64,000 bases of DNA from positions 752,913 through 816,912 of the forward strand of contig CAUYUJ010017982.1 of the NCBI GenBank assembly GCA_963575745.1, written 5' to 3'. Below the pieces are notes generated by a model. The model was given only the letters and a program-made list of their open reading frames with translations, was not told the origin of the DNA and ran no database searches. Source of the stretch: Prorocentrum cordatum (taxonomy: Eukaryota; Sar; Dinophyceae; Prorocentrales; Prorocentraceae). Shown here in pieces: positions 41,042-51,151 of the stretch. How positions within the stretch are numbered: position 1 is the first letter of the stretch; each line of letters opens with the position of its first letter. A program made the translations under genes and the position numbers.

Positions 41042-42215
41042 CTGGGGGGCGGGATCTGCGCGCGCGGCATGCTCAAATGACTGACGCCGGCGCTGCTCGC
41101 AGGGGCGAGGGCGGGGCATACGAGGGCTCGGGGCCCCATGCGGGACCCCGGATCTGGCCGAGACTGGCGCGGTCCCCCGAAGCGCCGTCCGCAGCATGTC
41201 CGCTTGATGTGAGTCAGTCGAAATGTTTGCCAGCGCCCACGTACACCTGCTCCAGATCTCACAACAGGCGTAGGGCGGGTCAAACTAATGTTTGACAGCG
41301 CGTCTGGCCCCCAACAAAAATAGATCCCCCCGGTTATTAGGAGATCCAGAATAGTTGCCCCGCCCTCCCTGTCCCATGCCTCACCCTTCCCCTCCTCCTG
41401 CCCTCCTCCTCTTCCCTCCTTCCTCGTCCTCTCCCACTTGCCATCCGCATCCTATCCAACCAAGCGGAGTCGGGTGGGTGTCGTCGATTCGCCCCCCAGC
41501 TCCCGCAGCAGTGGACTTGACGATCTCTGTAGCCAGATCGTGCGAGGGCTCGTCCTCTTCGGCGAAAGATAAGGAAACAGAGGGGAGGAGGAGAGGATCG
41601 AGGACCTAGGAACACCTTTTTGTAGTTTGAGCCTCCTGATGGTCCCTCGCCGCCACTGCTGGATCAGTCTTTCCTCTGAGAATCGGGGTAAGATGACAAA
41701 GGAATTAAGGTCTCGTGTTTACTCTGCTCGGTAGTAGAGGATACGGGATGAGACATCGATGAAACTACAAGTAACCGTTAAGCAAATGCACTCAAGTATG
41801 GGAAAGGAAGAGGCCAGCCGACCGACGCCCGGACGCGAGCGCGCGGCGGCACGCTCCTTTTCTAACCTGAGTACAAATAGCTGCGGAATGGTACCGCAGA
41901 GTCAAGGTGTGGCAAGGCAGGCAGCAAGAGAGGCAAGTGCAGTATGAGGCGGAGAGGAGCATATTTACTCCCCCCGCGGCGGGCTTCGTAGAGCCCATCC
42001 AGCCACAGCTCTCCTGGCCTGTACATATCTACAGCCACCGGAGCGAACCCCAAAAGTATTTTACCGCTCAACGGTGGCTGCCAGGGAGCTGAAGGCCGGA
42101 GAAACCCGACGAATCCCACCAATGGTTAAATAAATTCTCTCAGCCGAAGCGACTTTGTCGCTCGGTCGTGCCCGCGGCGACTTTGTCGCCCGGGCTTTGC
42201 CTGCACTCACTTCTT
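41042..42215. other. Intergenic or 5' region of NCX, no further exon identified
   Basis: Short frames on both strands, no recognisable protein. A decayed family A-like motif (CCCGCAGCAGTGG) lies near 41503, outside that family's main territory. Near 42145-42200 two small hairpins share the core GCGAC-TTT-GTCGC. Confidence 0.4.
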
Positions 42216-42218
42216 GTG

Positions 42219-42581
42219 CTAAAGGTATCGCCCCGATGGCGGAGACGGAAGTCTCGGATGTGAGGACGACGAGCCTCCCGTCTGATCAGCGGCCCAATAG
42301 GGCGAAGTTGATCTGTATCCCTTGCCACGGCCAGCGTAAGGAGCTGACCTGTTGCACTTGTCATTGTTCTTGCTCTTGTTCTTGGAACCCTTTCCTTCTC
42401 TCGGAAAGCGGTAGTTGTAGTCATTCAGGTACGCAAAATGCCACGCGCATTCCCGGTTCTCCCTGGGATTCACCCAGTGTATCGCGTCACGGTGAACCCA
42501 GTATTCATCCAGTACATCATCCGTGTAGCGCGGGTAGTGCCTCGAGAGGTCGTAGTCGCCAGCCGCGCGCCCGGCAGCCAT
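42219..42581 (-). CDS. Small basic unknown protein (120 residues)
   Basis: The start is the ATG of MAAGRAAGDYDLSRHYPRYT. It continues DDVLDEYWVHRDAIHWVNPR, ECAWHFAYLNDYNYRFPREG, then a Lys/Asn/Ser-rich basic tail, ending at a stop at 42219. Aromatic- and charge-rich composition argues for real coding. No family recognised. It is the last coding segment of the minus-strand block before the NCX gene and may be a C-terminal exon of the preceding gene. Confidence 0.45.
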   Translation of the reverse strand: MAAGRAAGDYDLSRHYPRYTDDVLDEYWVHRDAIHWVNPRENRECAWHFAYLNDYNYRFPREGKGSKNKSKNNDKCNRSAPYAGRGKGYRSTSPYWAADQTGGSSSSHPRLPSPPSGRYL

Positions 42582-42634
42582 GGCCCCGCCGCGCGCGCGT
42601 AGGCCTAGACCAATCCCACGTGTCCCTGTGGCGA

Positions 42635-42845
42635 CCAGTGCAGCCGACGGGGCGAGCCGACGGACAAGCGAAAACAAACAAGAACAAACAAAACCAATGA
42701 ATTGGGCCAGCCGAGGGGCCGAGCGACCGCGGGGCGGCGAACGAGCCTGGGGCGACCAGTGCAGCCGACGGCCATGCGAAAACAAACACAAAACAACAAA
42801 ACCAAGAGATGGGGCCAGCCGAGGGGCCGAGCGACCAGCGTCACC
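42635..42845. repeat. Direct repeat of about 113 bases, two copies
   Basis: GGCGACCAGTGCAGCCGACG, an A-rich AAAACAAACA stretch, and GGGCCAGCCGAGGGGCCGAG occur in the same order from 42635 and from 42750. Copies differ by small deletions in the A-rich part. Confidence 0.82.
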
Positions 42846-44660
42846 CAGGGAAGTGACAACCAAACCCTAGAAGTAGATTAGGTTTGCGCCCGCCACAAAA
42901 AAAAACAAAAAGTAATGATTCTTGAAATAGGAAGGCGCTTAAAGTAGATTGGGTTCTGGGAATCCAAAAATACCTACTTTCAACGACCGGTGGGTACTCA
43001 TCTCCTGCCGCGGCGGTTTGACCGCCGGCAGAGCATGGAGATTCAGAGACGTCATCGTTGGCCCGATCGTCTTGGACGTCGGGTCTGCGTGGAGGAGGTG
43101 GCGGATCGGGGCGACCAGCTGTGCTGGGCATCGCTTTCGCCAAAGAGGTCCCCTCCGTATCGGCTTGGCCGTCGGAGGGCCCATCAGCGCCTCCCCTTTC
43201 ACGAACGCTTGTCACTTGTTGCTTTCTAGCATGTCTAATAATATCCCTTGCGGCAGTAGCAACAAAAATACCAAACATGCCACAGGCACAGCGAAAGGGG
43301 CCTTCATCTTTGTCTTGGAGCTCAGTTGCTTCCACGTATGGATACAACCAGTAAATAGCTCCTTGCAACTTCATGCCCTGACGACGGATATCGGTAAAAC
43401 CCTGTCTGCCCAAGTCGTGGGCCCATTCCTCAATGAGGTCGTCTGTCTCAATCGCCGCACGGATGCGGCAATCAAGGGCGCACGCATCCGTTCGACGCTT
43501 GTCCTCATCGCACTCTGCACCTGTGCCGCGAGCAAGGAAGTTAGCCCCAGGGTATGCAATAGAATATCCCTCGGCAATGAAACAAGTAATGAAATCACGA
43601 ACAATCACAATCACGCGAATGATGCGGATGCCCAACTCCAGTTCTTGAGCCGGGATCTTCCAGTTCCATTCAATGGTGTGCCGCACGTATTCTGGAACAT
43701 CGTGCGTTACTTCGCCCGACAATCGTAACCTTTCAGGTTCATTTGTGTCTGGGCGATAGCTGGTGTACTCCATGACATATTGAGCCGCCACATCAATGGC
43801 TCCGTTCTCGGTCAACGTGATGCTCAACGATCTGTCATCGCGATGAGAGTACGCAAATCCATCGGGCTGATCAAGATTGATCCTCCCGTCAAGTATCTGC
43901 TCGGTCTGGGACCCGCAGACTGCGGTGAAATCAAGGGTCATGTCTACGTTCTCCTCACCTGCCGTCACGGTTGGACCGGCGGCAGGTTTGGCATGCTTGC
44001 ACACCGAAGTGAGAGGGTGTTTGGAACATATGTTGTTGCGCCTGCTGACGGACTGGGAAGCACGACGAGGACGTGCCACAAAATCATTTGCCCAAGCAAC
44101 CGGTGGGCGTCCACGAGGGCTGGGCCCTGTTGTGTCCATAGCGGTGCCCTGGGCAATGGGCAGCCAGGGTGCTGTTCCCGCTCTTGCGTCGCGCAATGTC
44201 CGAAGAGTTGGTACGAAAGTGTTCGCTGTATTCATGCTGCGTTTCCATGCAATCCAACCTTCAATGGGTTCAACGCGCGAGTCGAGTGCCTCTGGCCACT
44301 CAAAGGCAGCCAGAGCGAGACAAGACATGGGACGCGCATACTGGTCAATTTCTGTTGCCCAAAGTAAGGACCACCACTCTGCGATCGATGGGGCTTGAAT
44401 CCCTTCTCTCTCAGCCAAATGCGCAAGCCATTTTATGAATCGCCTCTTCAGAGGTTCAAGATACTGAAAGAAGGGACCGCGGCGCGCCGGCGGCTGGGCC
44501 GCGACGTGCTCAGGAACCCAGGCAGGAACACTACCCGGGCGGCTGTTTCCAAAGGTTTGGCCCGAAGCAGCCAAGCTAAGATGCTGACAATGTGCTGCCC
44601 ATTTGCGCTCCAGCTTCAGATTGTTGTTGATGTTGTTTACTACATCCGCCGAAGCTCTCC
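42841..44660 (-). CDS. Unknown protein of the minus-strand mobile block
   Basis: The open frame runs from about 44660 (LKLERKWAAHCQHLSLAASG) to a stop at 42841. Recognisable stretches are PFFQYLEPLKRRFIKWLAHL, IAEWWSLLWATEIDQYARPM, DGFAYSHRDDRSLSITLTEN, PEYVRHTIEWNWKIPAQEL, then FRCACGMFGIFVATAARDII and a Pro-rich tail with a repeat AAGTAGATTRGGTT on both sides of the last 70 codons (42871 and 42940), which may mark an intron. A TGA just upstream (near 44665) separates it in frame from the end of the Tpt1-like gene. One family B hairpin (44496) encodes AQPPAR. No domain recognised; confidence rests on composition and length only. Confidence 0.5.
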
Positions 44661-44811
44661 GTTGTCATTTTATTCGCTCGCCGACATAACGATCACGCTC
44701 GTAAGGAAGCATCTCAAGAGTGACAACATGCAACAATATGCCATTGTTCCGAAGCGAGTTTGTGTCGGTAAGACTGAAGCAAATAATCATGGGCAACTTT
44801 GTACTTATACT

Positions 44812-47212
44812 TTAATGGGTTACCACGAGAGGGGCAACGGCCAAGGCCAGTTCGCACCCACTGCAAGTTAGCACAGAGGAACCGACCATCGTCCTCCCAG
44901 GGGACAGACTGAAACATTCTTCTGCCCTTTGAGGCAACGGAGGCCTATGGTCTGGGAGCGACGACAAAGTCTCGTCAGTGCGAATCCAAACGAGCATCGA
45001 AGCGTTATCAAAATGTACCTCGTATGAGGTCCACTCCTGATTGAAGACAGTTGACCAAGACATTCGCTTTTCGTCGCGACCCCACCAGTCGCCGACTTTG
45101 GCCGGGGTGACGGCTTTGTCGATATCAGTAGACCTCGGCACCTCATGGGGCACAAGAGTCCCGTCCTGGCAGATCCGGTACGAAAAACGGGTGAGCACAC
45201 GGCCATCGAAAACAATACTTAACGGCCAGGATTGTCGGTGAGTAGGAAGCTGGTCCCACAGACGGACTGTGTCCACTGCGGGCCATGCTCCGATTGACGG
45301 GGGCTCTCCTGGCTGTGGGACACTGCCCATGGCATGGTGCGTCTTCACAGGAGCAGGCTCTCCATACCTCCGCTGGCTTAGCCAGGAAGGGAGATGGTCT
45401 TGTCCTCGCATGCTCGGGTCCTTCTTGGTCGGAAGAAGCCTCAACAATTCGTAGTCCGCCTCGAGGCAAAGCCCCGAGTCGCTCTTTGGGAACTTGACTT
45501 CTCCGACCATGGATTCCACCAACGTTTCCATATCAGTGATATGGAGGAGGGCCCATGACACCTGGCTAGGCCAGGGTCATAAGGCACGTGCATTCTCTCA
45601 GTTGAAGCAACAAAAATGGAATGTCCCCGGCATGCTCGGTAGAAAACAGGAATGGGAGAGTTATCCCTCTCCTCCCCTTGAACGGGCCAGGCTTTGAATT
45701 CACGCGACATTTTGTACACGGCCGTCTCCTTGATGCTGGCAGTGTCATCAGGAAGCACACCAAGGACTTCCACAGTCCCCGGCTGCAACGCGGCTAGGCC
45801 GTGTGCAGCAAGTGCACATGTTTGGTATCCAAATCCATCCTCGGTCATCTTCTCAACCAGGTCTCCAAAGTAGACCCAGCCTCCCGAGGACCTCGCATAA
45901 TCAGAACAATGCCTCGCGAGGTACGTCGCGAAATCACCAACGCGCTGAGCGAACTCGTCTATTCGACAACTTTGGGGTCGCCAAAAATCCGCACTGCCTA
46001 GGGCGGCCGGATTCTCGCGATCAGTGACCCCCACAACCAATGGGGTCAAAACCTTAAAAGATTGAGGATCAGATCCGCTGGGAATATCATCAGAATAAAA
46101 CTCAGCACGGAGAAAATCTCGCACCTGATCGAAAGTGCCCATGCCTACGGAAAGTTCGCTCAATAGTGCAAATATGGGATCTTCAACGAGCTCCGCAACA
46201 TTTTTGAGCGTACTGAGCGACCTATTGCGAATGGCCTCTACCCGCGGGGGTACTGGGCCAGTAGTGTGGGCCTCTCTAACCCTCCGCCTCAGATCGGTGG
46301 GAGTGCGATGAATAATTCGAGTGCGCTCATCCAGCGAAAGATAAAGTTCTTTGCCCCTAAAGCGGTCAGCGTGCCCGACATGAATCTCCTGATCGCCCTC
46401 TTGGGGCGAAGTGTCCGTCGGTTCATGCTGCCGTTTATCGGGGGAAGGTGGCAACCTTGCTCTGCAGAAGAAATTAGCAGAGGCTGGGCCAGATCGATAA
46501 TGCTCCTCCTCAATGGGAATGAGCTCAGGATCCCCTTGATACGGGAAGTCATAGAATTGGATAAGATCTGGGCTGGCCTCGAGAGAACCCCGTGCATCTG
46601 GGGCACCCGGCGTTCGGTCCACAGAGGAAGGCTCCGCCGCGTCATTTCCACTCGAAGCGGCGGCTTGCGGCGGTGCCTTTGCAGGGGGTGCATCCTCCTC
46701 ATCGGAAGAACACGCCTTGGTAGGGGAAAATTCGGCAACCTCGTAAGGCGCAGCGTGTGACGCAGCAGCAGCGCCCGAATCGACCATCATCTTGTCTACC
46801 TGCGCCGGTTTGGCCTCCGCTCTGGCTGGGCCAGGCGGAGGCTTAGGCAAGCTCGCCGTCGCGGCTGGGCCGGACGATGGCGCAGGGGGAGGAGGAAGCC
46901 TGCTTCCACTCGCAACAGATACGCCTTCAGTGCGAGACTGTGAACGCTTGCTCATGGCGGCGATCAAAGGAGTAGGAACAAAATGTGGTGCCGCACTTCG
47001 GATCTGCTCAATAACAGTTGCTGCAAGCTTCTTCCATGAATCCGAATATATTCCCGGTTCGTGTCTCCCTTTTTTCTCAGCATTATCGTAGATCCTCTTT
47101 GCTGTGTCAATATACATTTCCATCTCCAGCAAATTCTCAGGATATTCGGCATCTGGCGGCCGGTCAGCAATAGCACGACGCCACTGGTACAATAAATCTC
47201 TCTCATCATTTA
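44812..47212 (-). CDS. Protein with a Tpt1/KptA-like (RNA 2'-phosphotransferase-type) region, broken
   Basis: The frame opens in HFDGRQARNALNDERDLLYQ, overlapping the end of the ART-like gene, so the two were probably one protein. After a Pro/Ala-rich linker and helical SLSTLKNVAELVEDPIFALL comes a region resembling tRNA 2'-phosphotransferase: FATYLARHCSDYARSSGGWV, YFGDLVEKM, MSREFKAW, then PVFYRACRGHSIFV (residues about 420-530), corresponding to the family's L-RH, G-V-DLL, R-F and RA-QGHS motifs. At 45561-45575 a family B hairpin (arms CCTGGC and GCCAGG) coincides with a frame change. The better continuation is SWALLHITDMETLVESMVGE, where H-x-T could be the second-half ART motif, ending at 44812. 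The Tpt1 reaction removes a 2'-phosphate from RNA by transferring ADP-ribose from NAD+. The match is by motif only, and activity is doubtful. Confidence 0.5.
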
Positions 47213-49566
47213 GTGCGTTACGCGCTTGCCTGCCGTCGAAGTGGCGATTTGAGATGTATTTGAGAGATCGGATAATGTTGGACGCAGCGCCGGCCCCCCA
47301 ATGGGCTGTGATTCCCCCGACGAGGAATCTCCATCCGTCTGTCTCGGGATAGATGCCGCAGGAGTGTCCGGCCCCTCACTGCCTCCGTGGCGATCAGAGC
47401 CCACATCCTCGGCAGTTATGGCTTCTGTTTCGACCGCCACTCCCTTTGCGACGGAGCTCTCCGCCTGCGCAGTCTGGTCCATCCCAGCGCCGCCTTGGGC
47501 AGGCTGTAAAGGCCACGGATGAGCTTTAAAATGCTGTGGCTGTGGCGCAGCCTTGGGCGTGGCCTCAGCTGCCTGGAGTCTGCGGTCAGCATGCGACGAA
47601 CGACCAAAATTCCACCTATTGGCCTGGGGAGGAGGCTCAGGATCGCGAAGACTTGGTGACCAAGGCTTCGGCGGTCCTATCGCCGTCTCAGAGCCCTCTG
47701 GCTTGGCTGGTGGCTGCGCAATCTTGGGTGCAGCATCAGCGGGCCTCGTAGACGTTCTCTCCCCAGTAACCTCGCTGCCGGCCAGACGACTGGAAGAATC
47801 GTCAGCTCCAGTGTCGAGGCGAGCCACCTTAGCTGGTGGAGGCTTCGGCGTTCGTGCCTCTGGGCTCGGTTGAAATGGAGGCGGAGGCTTCTTCGGCACA
47901 ATGTCCTCCGACCGAAGTGAAGGCGAGTCCTTCATCGGCGCGACGTTCGGCTTATTGTCCGGTGGCGGCGCCATCGTCGTAGCATTGGGCGGCGGAGGTT
48001 TCTTCGGCACCTCGTCCGCTGATCCAACTGGCGACGGCACCTCCCTCGGAGGGGGAGGAGGCATAAGCACTTTCGCAAGCGCATCAGCTTCGGGAGGAGG
48101 AGGCACCGCCTCCGCCACGGCTTTGCTGGGCGGAGACTTGGGCGCTCTCCCAAGCTGAGAGATAGGCTGTCCCAAAGGTGGACAGTTCTCGGTGTCAAGC
48201 AAAAGGATGCACCGGGCGGCTTTGCCGTCGGCGCCTGCAGCTGAGCACCCGTCGACGACTTGGCTTTGGCCTCCTCGCCACTTTCCCTGTTGGCCTGGAC
48301 AAGCGCCTTGGACGCCTCCGAAGCCTCGTCTATGTGCAACGGATTGATCTTAGTGAGCCTGGCTCCTTTTTCTTGGAGCCATGGCCAGATGCCATCGAAG
48401 TCACTACGATTCTCAAAATAAGGGCTTCGATCCTTCTGCCAAGCAATGGACCCCAAATTTGGGACCCACTGCCTCTGTGCCTTCCGGACTTGGTCCGTGG
48501 CGACCTCTCTCTCCTTGTCGCGATACCGCTCGACCCCGAAGTCTTGCTCCAAGGGCCAAATCTTTTGTCGAGCGACCTGTTGCAAGAAGGCATAAGCCGG
48601 CGTGACATGAAGCGCCGCAGGAGTCCAATGGTAGAGGCGAAGCTCATACAATACCATCTCAGCTGGTTCACTGACAAACTGATCTGGGTTTCCCCTGATG
48701 ATGGTAGGCTTTTCGTAGAAAACGATCTCCGCAGTTGCCCAGATGCCATCTCCAAAAATCTCCTCTGCAACATAATATGTTGCACGAGTGGAAAGATTGT
48801 TGGTGCACGGAAAAGAATACAAACCAACCTTGTTCTGCTTGATACTCCCTCCGTATTGAGGATTCGATGTGAGCAACTGATGGCCCTCCAAAATCGAATG
48901 GAGAGCGGTCACAGACGTGCCATGAGACTGTCTACTCCTGCCTGAGGATGGGTCTTGGACCTCCCCAAGCTTGTCGTCCGTTACATAGAAGGGCAAAGTA
49001 AGCTGTGCGCAGTGATTGATGCCCGCCCTGTGGGTCTTCGTTGCCAATTTCGCCCAATTCAAGCGATCAGCAACAGTAGCCTTTGGATCTTCACGCGATC
49101 GATCGGCCTTAATCACAAAGAAACGTGCCCAATTGGGAACCAACTAATTAGGTTCCAAGACTGGGGTCTTCGTGGACGTTTGCAGCATCTGGAAACCCAA
49201 CCACGCCTCTCCAGTTGAGGGAACTTGAATCATGCCGAATTCTTTACTGCGGGCCGGGTTTTCCAATTTTGCCACTAGTGCAACACGGCCTTCCTCGCCT
49301 GGGTAAGCATACCCAGGCATCATGGGTCTGTAGAGCTCACCGCTCGCTACAGTGAACGGTCGGAGGAAATCGTAAGGAACTGGTTCCGTGTCGGACGCAC
49401 TTTTGCATGGCAACCTCTTAACTTTCTGACAGAGCTGATGCACAAGCCAATCTTGTTCCCAGTCAGCAGGGCGATCAGGGTCGCCGCCTGATTTTACACG
49501 CCGTGGGAATTTATATCTAACAGCGAAGACTGATAGGTTCCTAGTAGGGCCAAAAGATAACATCAT
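47210..49566 (-). CDS. Protein with an ART/PARP-like domain and Pro-rich linker, broken
   Basis: Opens near 49566 (YKFPRRVKSGGDPDRPADWE), meets an in-frame TAG near 49144, and continues in the same frame. From residue 74 of the second part it reads HGTSVTALHSILEGHQLL, then GLYSFPCTNNLSTRATYYV, FGDGIWATAEIVFYEKPT and AEMVLYELRLYHWTP. HG[ST] followed by a G-x-Y-F-x-S/T-x-A-x-Y-pattern is the layout of the ADP-ribosyltransferase fold (H-Y type). Near 48212 a family B hairpin (GACGGC-AAA-GCCGCC on the coding strand) marks a change to the frame RCILLLDTENCPPLGQPISQ, followed by about 300 Pro/Ala-rich residues with repeated PPPP motifs. It ends at 47210, directly against the Tpt1-like region. Assignment by motif only. 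Confidence 0.5.
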
Positions 49567-49659
49567 GACTCCTCAGGGGGGTCGGGGCGGCACCCGGGGC
49601 GGCTGCCGTCGAAGCCCAAATCGCCTGGGACATCCTCGCAAAATCGCTCTTGGCGCTGC

Positions 49660-49982
49660 TAGAACTCCACTCCCGGGCTACATTTTGAATGCCCGGAACC
49701 AGCTGTAGGCCACTTCGTGCTCTTCGACTTCCCAGAACTCCATTCCCGGGCCACATTTTGAATGCCTGGAGCCAACTGTAAGCCACTTCGTGCTCTTCGA
49801 GTTCCCAGAACTCCATTCCCGGGCCACATTTTGAATGCCCGGAGCCAACTGTAGGCCACTTCGTGCTCTTCGAGTTCCCAACACTCCATTCCCGGGCCAC
49901 ATTCTGAATGCCGGGAGCCAACTGTAGGCTACTTCGTGGTCTTCGAGTTCCCAGAACTCCACTCCTGGGCTACACTTTGAAT
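49660..49982. repeat. 73-base satellite, about 4.5 copies
   Basis: CCACATTTTGAATGCCCGGA, then GCCAACTGTAGGCCACTTCG, then TCTTCGAGTTCCCAGAACTC recur with starts at 49678, 49751, 49824, 49897 and 49970, exactly 73 bases apart. Confidence 0.95.
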
Positions 49983-50838
49983 GCTGAGGCAGGCTGAGGC
50001 TGAGGCTGAGGCAGGCTGAAGCTGAGGCCGAGGCTGAAGGCAGACTGAGGCTCAGGCCGAAGCAGGCTGAGGCTGAGGCTGAGGCTGAAGCAGGCTGATG
50101 CTGAGGCAGGCTGAGGCAGAGGCTCAGGCTGATGCAGGCTGAGGCTGAGGCAGGCTGAGGCTGAGGCCGAGCCTGAAGGAGACTGAGGCTGAGGCTGAAG
50201 CAGGCTGAGGCTGAGGCTGAGGCAGGCTGAGGCTGAGGCAGGCTGATGCTGAGGCAGGCTGAGGCTGAGGCTGAGGCTGAGGCTGAGGCTGAGGCAGGCT
50301 GAGGCTGAGGCCGAGGCTGAAGGCAGACTGAGGCTGAGGCTGAAGCAGGCTGAGGCTGAGGCTGAGGCAGGCTGAGGCTGAGGCTGAGGCAGGCTGAGGC
50401 TGAGGCTGAGGCAGGCTGAGGCTGAGGCAGGCTGAGGCTGAGGCCGAGGCTGAAGGCAGACTGAGGCTGAGGCTGAAGCAGGCTGAGGCTGAGGCAGAGG
50501 CTGAGGCTGAGGCTGAGGCAGGCTGATGCTGAGGCAGGCTGAGGCTGAGGCTGAGGCTGATGCAGGCTGAGGCTGAGGCAGGCTGAGGCTGAGGCCGAGG
50601 CTGAAGGCAGACTGAGGCTGAGGCTGAAGCAGGCTGAGGCTGAGGCTGAGGCTGAGGCTGAGGCAGGCTGAGGCTGAGGCAGGCTGAGGCTGAGGCTGAG
50701 GCCGATGCAGGCTGAGGCTGAGGCAGGCTGAGGCTGAGGCCGAGGCTGAAGGCAGACTGAGGCTGAGGCTGAAGCAGGCTGAGGCTGAGGCTGAGGCAGG
50801 CTGAGGCTGAGGCTGAGGCAGGCTGAGGCTGAGGCTGT
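49983..50838. repeat. GAGGCT hexamer array
   Basis: About 855 bases of GAGGCT with regular GCAGGCT interruptions and a longer 150-base or so higher-order pattern marked by GAGGCCGAGGCTGAAGGCAG (near 50025, 50305, 50440, 50590 and 50735). It starts inside the last 73-base unit. The spurious minus-strand frame here reads as Ala-Ser-Leu-type repeats. Confidence 0.95.
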
Positions 50839-51151
50839 GACTGCGACTGCCGTTGCCACTGCGACTTTCATCGCGAATGCGACTGCGAGAACAGCAGAAT
50901 TGTTCAACTGGATTCTCATGTGAGTCTTAAGGGGAATGCTTCCAGATATGCTTCTACACATCGCTGTTAGGTTGCTTTGCCGGGATAATTTTGGCTGAGC
51001 TTGGTTCCTTGGCCGACCGGGCATTTTATGCGGAGAGCTTCCTCCGCTGCTTCACCAGGTGTCTTAACATCTTGTACACCCTTTGCAGGGGCAAGAACGG
51101 GTCCGCGGGACGGCTGGGCCGCCCGCGCTGCAGTAACGTCACCCGAGGCGG

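Noticed and set aside
49678-51024. Minus-strand frame of 448 codons
   Set aside because: Most of it is the GAGGCT array and the 73-base satellite translated.
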